From: Doryteuthis pealeii
Lineage: Eukaryota; Mollusca; Cephalopoda; Myopsida; Loliginidae
Assembly (NCBI GenBank): GCA_023376005.1
Contig: CM042181.1
Location: forward strand, 23,087,013-23,151,012
Direction of reading: 5' to 3'
Length of the DNA: 64,000 nucleotides
Part shown: in pieces, positions 15,561 to 27,600 of the stretch
How the letters are laid out: each line of letters opens with the position of its first letter
Position numbering within the stretch: the stretch's first letter is position 1
Position numbers and translations under genes: made by a program
The notes under the pieces: generated by a model
The model's database searches: none
What the model saw: the letters and a program-made list of their open reading frames with translations, nothing else
Told to the model about the DNA's origin: nothing

Positions 15561-18554
15561 ATATTTACTATAGGTCAAGTGATCCATTATGTTGGCATGA
15601 CAACAGAATTTCTTATTACTCTATTGTACAACCTAGTAGCTTTTTTTTTTTACTTAACTCAAAACTGTGACGCTGTGTGAATGAAAAATTCCAACATAAC
15701 CAAATGATTTTATTTATTTTATTGTAGATACGTTGGCTGCATTGGTGGTTGCAATGAAAATCTTATGGAAGTACTGAATCTGACGGGATCTTTTGGAGTT
15801 TCAGGTAAGGAATGTTTTCAGCTGTATGGCCACTTACCTCCTATCACACAAAACATCCAAGTAAGCCTAACAAGACATGCTGGACACTTCTGAAGAAATA
15901 AGGACAAACTCATAAGTAACGTTCTTCTGCTGACACCTATGCATGGACACACCAGTGTTGGCTGTAGCCATTCTGGTGCTACTGTATGGTTGCATCACTT
16001 GAGGGAGAGAGAAAGAATGAGAGAGAGAGAGAGGGAGAAAGAGAGAGAAAGAATGAGTGAGAGAAAGAGGGGGGAAAGAGAAAGTGAGAGTGAGAGGGAA
16101 AGAGAGAGAGAGAGTGAGAGAGAGAACGAGTGAGAGAGGGAAGAACGAGAGAGAGAGAGGGAAAGAGAAAGAAAGAACTAGTGAGAGGGAAAGAGAGAGA
16201 GAGAACGAATGAGAGAAAAAAAGAGAGAAAGAACGAATTATAGAGAGAGAGAAAGGGAGAGAGAGAGAAAGAACGAGTGAGAGAGAGAGGGGGAAGAGAG
16301 AGAAAGAGCGAGTGTGTGAGAGAGAGGGAAAGTGAGAGAGAGAGAGATAGACCTAAGGATGTTGACTGCTGTTCTAATAAGAATGTTCTCTGGGGGGGGG
16401 GCACAGTTAAGTCCGACGCTTTTACTCTCCCAACTGACCAAGTGTTTAGTCTGAAACAATTCTCTCCCAGCAATGCTGCACTCTTCTCACCAACACTATC
16501 AAAATATCTTTTCTCTCTCGTCCACTCGTAGCAACAGCCAAAATGCTACTGCAAGCTTTTCTCCCAGGTTTGTGAGGGCTGGTCATTATATACACAATTA
16601 CAGTGTTCATCTGGGCTCCTTACTCTGACCTGCCTGTGCAGCACGTGCGACATTAATCAGCACACATCAATCCTTCACATCCGGGCCACTCTGCACAGTT
16701 TCCCATGCGTCAGGCCACAACTCACGATCAGGAGGATGCGAGTTCAATCTCCCCACTTGCCTCTGATCTCATTCTGCATGCCAAACACAGTTGTGCACAC
16801 TTCGAACCACTATGTTCGTGGTTTCTCTCGCCACAGCTGTCTTGAACAAATCCTGGAAGCTGCACCCCACAAGAAAGCAACTCTAGAGCCACTTACCCCC
16901 TATCACACTAATCATCCAAGTAAGTCTAATAAGACATGCTGGACAAATAAGACGAGCTCATAGGTGATGTTCTACGCATGGACACACCAGTGTTGGCTAA
17001 CTAGCAAAAACTTACATTAATCAGCTCTGTGCAGATACTGGATATCGTGAGGAGGACCTGTCTTTTGAATAAATCAAACTAAAGTTTTACAAATTAATCA
17101 AATTTCAGACAAGATACCTGTTACGTTTTTAATGTACAGATGAAATTCTATGAAGATAGGAATGATAAATGCAAGGCAAGGTTATTGGAAAATTAACAAA
17201 ATAATAGATGAGGAAAAAGTAATTTACTTAGATTAACTTAGTTTGATACTTGACTATAAGTGTATGGTACTCGGTGAGAATCAAAGTCAGTAAGATCTGT
17301 TAGTCTAGTTCAATAAACATCACATATTGTAAGTCGGTCTTTTTTTAAGTGTGGCACAAGGTACCAGTTAGAGGGTATCCGTAAGAATCAAACTCTCAAC
17401 GCTGACTTGTTCTGTAATATAAACTTGGCGATCATCAGGCGGTTTTAGACATTTAAAAAAGGGGGGGGTTAATAATAGTCAGAAGAGGAAGAACTAAAAA
17501 AAATTAAATAAAAAAGATGGGGGATTGTCTTAGTCTGTTTATAATAACAATGTTAACTCTTTTTATTTTTTTCCCAACCCTTTGCCCTTATGGCAAGCCC
17601 CAACCCCTTTTTATCATATGGGTGCTAGAAGGCGGTGTCTGCAGGTCTACATGTCCTGGGAATGACGTTAAACTCTATCTGATGGTGAGGTTCCAGTTTT
17701 GGAGGTTTGGGGAATGTGGAGCACCCCTTCATCACCATTGCTCCCGGGTCCATCTATGGGTTAAATAGAAAAATGTATTTATTAAAAAAATTGTATTATC
17801 CATTAAGAATTGATTTATTTCAAAACTTTATCGGCATTAAATGACCCACTGAGGTTGATATGCCGTAAAACAAAACAAACAAACCAAATCTTTTTATTTT
17901 TTATTTAGTATCACTTTATCTATCACAAAACCTTTTTGCTTTTCTTTTTTCCCCTCTTCTCTTCCTCCTCCTTCTCCTCAAGCAATGACTTAAAAAAAAT
18001 ACTTTAACATTAACGTTCTAATATTCAAAAATGTCAACAAAGCAAAAAGGGGAGCAACTTTATTTTTATTCAAGTCTGTTTAGGTGTACCTAACAATACT
18101 CCATCTTGTCTCATTCAAAATTTGATAATTTTGAGTCTTTTATTTATTTTTTTATTTTTTCAGCTTCTCAACAACCAAGAGCCCCAACAACTACAACAAG
18201 CAACGATCGTTCGATGCTTGGAGACAGCGGTTACAACAGCGAGGTTTCATTTTCTAGTTTTAATTCATCCAATTCACGAACTTCATCAATTTCAAACAAT
18301 CCACCGAGCCGAGGAAGGGGAAGAGGGGGAATGGGAAGAGGGGGAGGGAATGATCAGTCTCGCGGTTTGGGAATGATGAATGCCAAACCACAAACAAATT
18401 CGAGGCGGCAACAAAACACTTCCAATAATGAAGACAGCCAAACGATAATGTGCAATTGTAATATGGAGGCCATATTACTGACAGTACGAAAAGAAGGACC
18501 AAATACAGGTGAGTTGAAAACGACTCTTTATTTGTGACATGGTACAGGTATTCC

Positions 18555-18603
<49 letters not shown>

Positions 18604-21600
18604 TTAACATTTTGAAAAAACAAATGATGTTTGTTATGTAATTGCTGACAGAAATCTGTTTCGACCAAATCGATAAACTGGTCTTCATCACGAGCAACAT
18701 AGATGGGAAAAGAAAGATATCCGTTAAAAGACTGTTTACAAAAACGAACGCTATATTCAACCGCTGAAAATTTTAAAAATGCGTGTTCTGTTTTAAAAAT
18801 AAAATAAATTTTATTTTTAATTTTTTAAAATCAGAAGCATTATAGTTTCTAGTAAAAACTCAAAAGAGTTTGTTGTAAAGTTATATAAAAATGTAAAGTG
18901 GGTATCAAAATTGTTTAGGATATATTTCTATCGATTTTATCGATTTGGTCGAAACAGATTTCTGTCAGCAATTACATAACAAACATCATTTGTTTTTTCA
19001 AAATGTTAAATTTCATACTGTCGGATTAATTTCCATCTATTTTTCATATATATGTATGTATATTCTGTATGTATCTATCTCAATTGCTTCATCTCACTCT
19101 CTCTATGTCTTTTATTTGTCTCTTTTCACATATCTGATCCCTCTCTCTCTCTCTCTAAATATATATATCTATATATATATTTTAATGGTATATACAGGAA
19201 TAATCTACTCGAGTTTCACCATAAGGATCTTCAGGGTTAAATCCACTGAATTAATCAAGATATTGATTAATAGCAGTTGGGCTCCCGAGTCCGACAAGAA
19301 ATACCTGAAGAAGGCCGGAGGGCACATCGCCCGAAACGTTATTTAGCAGATTTTAGGGTGTTTTAAAATGTTCTCTGAAATCTGATTGGCTGCTGGAATT
19401 ATTATTTATTTATTTTTTAAATTTTTTTTTAAATTTCAGGACGTCAGTTTTACAAATGCCGAACAATGGGAGCTGATGGATGTGATTTCTTTCTATGGCA
19501 AGATCAATCTTCCGACTCTGGTAACAATCAAAAGTAAGTGTGACTCTTGTTACACGACAAGCGTGTGTGTGTTTGTATGTGTGTGTTTGTATGTGTATGT
19601 ATTAGGAAATTATAAAGAAGAATATATTTGTGTATGTATATGTGCGTGCATATGCATGTTTGCAGTTTGTAAGTCAATCTTTTACTTAATTTTGTTTTTT
19701 CAAAACTTTATACATAATATATTATTTTATGTCCATTTTTTCTTCTTATATTTGTGTGTCTGTGTGTATGTATGTATATGTGTGTTTGTATGTATATCTG
19801 TATGTATATGTACATATGTATATATATATATATGTATTTATATGGAGGCACGTGGGCTAGTAGTTAGAGTCATGGAAAATGGACTTGTCGATTCAAATTC
19901 AATTCCTAGACGAAGCTGTTGGCATTTCACATAGCACTAATACCCTTGGGAAAGGTATGAATCTATATATTCTCCCTCCAGCTATGGGTTAAATAGTAGG
20001 GCAGACTGTGCCCTTCAACCTTGGGTAGGTAACCAGTCTAGGAGAGGGATAACTCTGAATTCAAAATTCCTGAGGTCAGTCGTTGATTGGGTTTGTGGCA
20101 ACCCTTGATGCACCAATTATTTCCTATCGACTGTGCCAAAAAGTGTGGATGGTCCAACACAAGCCTTCACCACTATAAACAAATCACTGTGCTGGTTGTT
20201 CATTGGATGAACACTCATACGTCAATTGACGGGAGAGTCCATCATTTATATGTGCTTATGTATGTATGTATGTATGTATGTATATATATGTGTTTATGTA
20301 TAAATATATATGTATGCATGTGTATGTGTGTTGCTCAAATAGAACTGTTTGAAAATTATTTGCTTTCTTTATTTAATGGCATAACCACCCCTGTGGGTTA
20401 TTTAATGCCAAAGCCATCCTTGTAGAAGAACAGTAGTGGCACTATTTAACCCATAACTGAGAGTGAAAATTGTTTGTATTAGATAAGAATACTTCATATC
20501 ATATAACTGTGTGCAAAAAAAACTCTGAGGAAACTGCAGGAAAAATATAAATGTACATTGTATGCGATTCCCTAACCTCTAGACATAAAATAACTCGAGC
20601 GGGTGGGGAGGTGTCTGTAAAAGAAACCAAAAAAAAACAACCCATTTCTATAGATTATAGGTTTATAAAATGAGACTTATTTATTTATTTTCTTAAAAAT
20701 CAATAATCTATCTACGTGCGTATGGTTATCAGATCTTGTTTAAATGCTGCTTATGACGGCCATTAATCTAGTTACATTCTATTTATGTCTTTCATATAAG
20801 CGGCCATTTGCAATATGATTTGTGTGCAGGTTCAAGTCCTAAATCTTACTATTGCTTCTATTGCTTATGAATAATTGCCTATTTAAAATCTATCAAATAT
20901 AGCAAGCAGTTTAAAAAATAACATCTTGTTCACAAAAAAAAAAAAATACACCATTTTATCTTGTTAAAAAACAAATGAATTAATCTACTACTCATAACGG
21001 TCGACAGTAACTTTTCATTCAACTCCTTCTGATTTTGAATTTTCAACAAACACAGTTCAAATTCTAGCTACACTACTTACACAATTCATAGGCAACCCAT
21101 GAATTATGTAACAACAATACTCCATTTTATTTTGTTAAAAAATACAGAACTTAAAAAAAAAATTAATTGGATTCTATTGTTTTATTTTTTCCTCCAGTAA
21201 CAATCGATCATTTACCCAGAGACCAAGAAATCCAAGTCGACCTTCATCATCGTTTGACCAAAGTGATGGGGATGCTGTGCAGTGTGGCTGTCAATTAGAA
21301 GCCAGAAGGTTAGCAACATTTTTCTTCAGTTTATCAATCCCACAATTCCCGTTCAAAGTCAGACAGAATAAAAACTATTGCTGAAAAGCAGATAGCAATA
21401 TAAAAGAGGATAAAATGAAGACAAAGTGTGAATTTCAAGAAGGGGACGTTTATTATTTCTCTGAATTTTTTAGATGAGGCTTGACAATTAGTATTATTTG
21501 GATTATTCGGACTATTGTCCTCATCTTTATTGTTATCTACACTATTTCTCTGAATTTTTTAGATGAGGCTAGATAATTTATATTATTTGTATTATTCGGA

Positions 21601-24600
21601 CTATTGTCCTCATCTTTATTGTTATCTACACTATTTCTCTGAATTTTTGAGATGAGGCTTGATAATTAGTATTATTTGTATTATTCGGACTATTGTCCTC
21701 ATCTTTATTGTTATCTACACTATTTCTCTGAATTTTTTAGATGAGGCTGGATAATTAGTATTATTTGGATTATTGTAATTAATATTATTTGTATTATTCG
21801 GATTTTTGTCCTCATCTTTATTGTTATCTGTACTATTTCTTTGAATTTTTGAGATGAGGCTTGATAATTAGTATTATTTGTATTATTCGAACTATTGTCC
21901 TCATCTTCATTATTATCTGTACAATGTTTCAGCCGATGTGTACTCTGGCCTTCTTCAGGTATTTCTTGTCGGACTCGAGAACCTCCTTTTCTAACTCGGG
22001 AACCTTTTTGTCGTAATCGGGACGTTTATGTAAATAATTCTTTATGTATGAAGAAATTGATGTAAATTGCAATAATTTAATTTTTTCTTTTTTTTTTTTT
22101 TGTTTCTTTTGTCAACTTGAGTGCTCTGATTAGGGATTGAACCTGTTATACCATTAGTATTGATACACGTTGTTAATTTTGTCAAATCAATCTCCATTTT
22201 ATGTAAATACCATAATAATTTGTGGGTAAAGAAGAACAATTTCCTCGTAAATTCCTACCATAAAATAAACTGAACCCTCATTTTATGTCCGTGTCTTTGC
22301 AATAAATGTTTTATTTTTCTTGCACCCGTTATTTTACAATACTGAATATATTTTCTTGATTCTTTATTCTTTAACAAATAAAGAAAATATATTTAGTATT
22401 GTAAAATAACGGGTGCAAGAAAAATAAAACATTTATTGCAAAAACACAGACATAAAATGAGGGTTCAGTTTATTTTATGGTAGGAATTTAAGAGGAAATT
22501 GTTCTTCTTTACCATTTGTGTATGACGCGGATCCCTAACATTGGACTATGAAATTCAGGTGAAAAGAATTCTCATATAAAATACGCACATACTTTTGAAA
22601 AAATTTGTAGGAGCTAAATTTAGCTTTTGTTCAACATTTTAAAGGTTCATATGTTGTATACCCTTTTTTTACTTCTATTATTCTTCTGCTCATCTTTGGT
22701 ATCTTACGTTCTTCTTCTAGTGTCTGGACTTCTATTTCTCTGTTCTTGCTGGTTGGTCGTCCTTGATTCATTTCTTCTTCTAGATCAGTCTTGTTGCCAA
22801 GACATTCATCAACCACAAAACCATATTATTTATTTAAACCTTTATTTACTTAACTAACATCTTCATCTAACTAACACAGCGCGTGTACGTGAGCCCCAGC
22901 TAAGGTAGAAACATCTTATCTGCCTGACGTCCAAGCTGAAACTGAAGACTCAACCAGGTCCCACGTGACTTCACATATTTCGCGGGCTTTCTGTAATATT
23001 CCATGGAAAGTCCCGCCCGTGATATGAAAAGGGGCCATCCCTTCAGAAATACAGGGGGTTGACAATAATCTATGCATAGATTATGTAACACATATTGACA
23101 AAAAATAAGAATATATTTCTTAGTGATATATAAGACACATAGCAGGATTTTAAATGCACTAATAACATGGGCTGTTTTGAGGCAGACTTTCATAGAGACA
23201 TCGTTAATAAATAAGATTCTATGTATTAATTATTTTGACTATAAACTAAATACTCATGATAAACTTACGCAATTCCTGAGGTTATTGTGACATAAGCAGT
23301 GACATAGTTTTAGTTACAAACAGACACTAAATCTCCATTATAATAAGATAATTATGTAAGTTCAAGACAGAAATTTCAATACCTGATAAAAGTGCGAGAT
23401 TGCAAATATTAAAAAAAAATTAAAAAATTGGATTTAAAACCCAAAGATGAGGATGTTAGTCTGAAGCAGGGAGGGGGCAGGCAACAAATTCTGAATTTTC
23501 CAAGGATTTTTATTGATTTTGACAGTCGGTCAAAGTGAATTGGAAATCAGTTTAAGTGATAAGTTTATAGGGTAAAGTTAAAGTTTGTTATAAGTGATAG
23601 TTTAGTAGAAAGTTTTTTTTTTTTTTTTTTTTAAACAATTTTTCTATTTAACCCATAGATGATACCCTAACAGGTACTACCACTCTGAGTCAGAGTGGAC
23701 CTATTGTGAAAAAAAAAAAAAAAATAATAACACTTTAATTTTATTATTATTTTTTTTCAGCCTTATAGTCCAAAAAGATGGTCCGAACAAAGGGAGGCCA
23801 TTTTATGTGTGTCTCAAACCCCGAGGTGAAGGCTGTAATTTCTTCCAGTGGGGAGATGATGGCCCATCAGGAGGTAAGTGAAAACAAATTGCACACACCA
23901 GGGGGAGGGGGGGGGTTGATGATAATTTAATTAATTTTTGACTCGTTAATCTTTGATTTTAATTTTGATTGCTTCTTAGTTTACCACCCATTCTGTATAA
24001 AGGGCAGTTTTGTGTATTTATGTATGTGTGTGTATATGTCTAGAAATGTCGAACGTGGTTGAATTCTGCTTTTTAAGGCTGGATATGTCAATCATAGGAA
24101 ATCTCATCAGGGACAATTCATGCAAACTCCAGGAACAAACAATGTGTCTTGTGCAATCTGTAACAAAGTCTGTAAGTCAGCTTCTGGTCTTAAGAGACAT
24201 ATGGTGGTGCATAAGCATAAAATTTTATCATCTGATCCATCCGATCTAGTGGGAAGGATGTCATATTTGTATCAAACTTTGTGGATCTGCAGTGGGATTG
24301 ATGAGTCATTTAAGGGCTCATGAGAGGAAAGGTTCTGGTGGTGGGGTTATAGGATTGTGAGGTATGGCAGTAATCTGTAAAGATTATGCTCTTGCTGTCT
24401 GGAGGAAAGTACGAAAAGAAAACAGTTAACGACAAAGTAAATATATATACACATTCACTATCACCAGATCTTGTTTTTTGAGCAAAAATAATGAAGAGTT
24501 GATTTATATTCATGAAGATAATTAAAAAATAAAATTTAAATGATAAGGAGGTAAGTGAAAACAAATTGCACACATGGGGAGGAGGGAGGGAGGGGGGATT

Positions 24601-27600
24601 TGATGGCATTAATTTTTGACTCATTAGTCTTTGATTTTAATTTTGATTGCTTCTTAGTATACCTCAAGCTTTTTTTCTTTTTTTTCAATTTTATATCAAC
24701 ATTATTTAGCCCTAGTGGTGGAGCTTTAGAATGCACCGACTACACCTCTGTAGCAGGGTAAGATCCCCCCCCCTCACTTCAATGGGGCCACCTGTTGGCT
24801 GTGGATGGTTATCCGTGATGATTAAGGACAGAATCCTGGTGGATGAGCAGTCCATGACATGTGGATATTTTCCTTGTACCCCACTTGTACCAGGTCAGGC
24901 ACAAAGGCTCTATTTACATGGGACCACTCACAAGCCGAGACTCATGGGTGGCAGGTGGAAAAATTGCGTTGATACCTTCGTTGCAGGTGGAAAAATGGGT
25001 GGCAGGTGGAAAAATTGCGTTGATACTTATTATTAAACTCTCGACAAGTCCAGCGTTATCCGGAAAACCGAGTGTGCAGTCCATGACATGTGACACTCCA
25101 CTTTGGCCCTTACTTAGGCTAGACAGGCAGTTGGAGAGGGTTATGATAAAAAATATCTGAAATTAAGATGAAAACAAAATACTCATTGAAAATTGATAAA
25201 ATTCAAGATATATACTCGGAGCTAGGTTGCACCCCGAATTTGTGGTTGTCAAAGGGGATATTTATTTTTAAAATTTCAAGCTGACAATATTAATGATGGA
25301 CATGAAATACTATAAATTTAAACTTTAATCATCGCATAATTATTTTTAGAGAATAAAATTGGGGAACAAGATAAGTTTCAAACTAATTTCAAATTCCTTC
25401 TCTTCAATGAGAAAGAAAAAAAAAAAGAAGGTTTTTGTCAATAAAATGTTTGGGTTTTTTTTTTTTGTCTCTCAACAAATTTTGAAGAGGTAAACTTTTA
25501 GTATTATTTGTATTATTCACACTATTGTTCTCATCTTCATTGTTATCTGTATAACGTTTCGTCCGATGTGCCCTCCAGTCTTCTTCAGGTATTTCTTGTC
25601 GGACTCGGGACTGAATAAAGGTTTAATTTCAAAGTTCCATGATGGCTCCCGATTACAACAAGAAAGTTCCCAAGTCCGAAAAGAAATACCTGAATAAGGC
25701 CGGGGGGCACATCGGACGAAACGTTGTACAGATAGCAATGAAGATATGAAGACAATAGTCCAGATAATACAAATAATACTAATGTATTTATAATATAATG
25801 GGGAGAGACATAATACAAATAATACTAATTATCAAGCCTCATCTCAAAAATTCAGAGAAATAGGTAAACTTTTAATTTGAAATTTGTCTCCCTTTGTAGG
25901 AAGCAGTAGCAATATGTCATCTGGACGTGGAGGTAGTCGAAGAGGTCATGGTTCAGGCAGCAGGGGTCACAGTTCAAGTAACAGGGGCCAGAAACAAGGG
26001 TCAGGAGGCACCCGAGCTCCTCCTAAATGCGGACTTTGTGGAGAACAAGGTAAGAGATCCTTTTTCTTTTTATTCTCCCAAATTTCCTTATTTCTGACAG
26101 AAAATAAAAGTTCTTGGTTGCACATCCTTCTCTCCGTAATACCAGGACATTACTATTTTTTTGATTATTCAGACTATAGTCCTCATCTTCATTGTTATCT
26201 GTACAATGTTTTGGCCGACGTGACCTCTGGCCTTCTTTGGGTATTTCTTGTCGGACTTGGGAACTTTCTTTTCGGACTCGGGAGCCATCATGGGACTTTG
26301 AACCTAACCCTTTATTCGGTCCACAGGTGTATCCTGTTCTCATTCTACTAACCATAGCTGGGGTACAGGTGTTAAGCTGTGTTAATTATTACGACAAAAA
26401 GGTTCCTGTGTCCGAGATGGTTCCCGAGTTCAAGAAGGTTCTCGAGTCTGACAAGAAATACCTGAAGAAGGCCGGAGGGCACATTGGCCGAAATGTTGTA
26501 CAGATAACAATGAAGATGAGGACAATAGTCCGAATAATACAAATAATACTAATTATCAAGCCTCATATAAAAAATTCTGAGAAATACCAATCTTATTATA
26601 ATGGAGATTGTGGGTTTGTCTGTCTGTAACCGAAACTATATCACTACTCAAGTCTCAATACCCTATGTTATTTACATCACATTCACCATGATTTTATTTT
26701 TATTTAAACCTCAATTATTTATAAAAATGTTTGATATTATTAAGACTGTTGACCATATCTAAATACTAATAACATGCAATTATATTTAAACCACAAGGTT
26801 CCTAGTTCGATACCGGTCCTCGCCAACTCAGCATATGAGTAGCACAGGGATCTGTGCAGTAAAGTAAGGAGCTGATGGAAGGTGTGGTGCTCCACCTCAG
26901 ACACCAAAACAATCTCCTTGGTCTAGCGCTATTGAAAAGGGGATAGACACCCTCGCTGACTGGCTGATATCGACTTTAGGCCGCCCCGACGACTTTACTT
27001 TACTTATATTTATATATACAACAAAATAGCAGATTACAGTGTGAATAGGAAGGCTAATTTGCATATTGATCTTAAAAAATTGATTTTAATAAATATATGC
27101 TTAGTATTATTGATTTCTAATTGTTTGGTTTAATCTTAATGAATATGAGCAAAAATCTCGGAGATAAATCTTAAAAGAAATCCATTAATAAGAAGAAATA
27201 ACTGCAATATTATTCTTTACTTCCTATTTTAACTAAATAGTTAAATTTGGAAAATTTACCAATGAAAACAGGAGTAACGGAAAATGATGGAAGAGTTAGT
27301 TTCAAAGTTGTTCTATTTTTCAATCATACCCCCGTCTGTTTCAAATCTTTTTATCTGCATTCTTATTCAGTTTCATTAGCCTTTCTAATTTAACATGATA
27401 TTTTATTATATTAAAACTTAGATACTTGCACCCTACGGAGGGTGCATATATTTGCTAGTTAATAGTAATAATTTCCTATATGTATATGATTTAATTTTAT
27501 TAGTTGGAAATTTGTTGGGTTGTTGAATTAGTAGGATTATGTTGAGGCATTTCTGGGAAATATCAATTTACAATTATTATTGTACATAGTCCTTATTTGG

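Noticed and set aside
15979..16473. Long S/L-rich and E/R-rich frames on both strands
   Set aside because: Pure (GA)n composition; no codon structure or splice context.
24731..25160. Overlapping 99-101 codon frames
   Set aside because: They lie wholly in a SINE-like repeat with an internal duplication.
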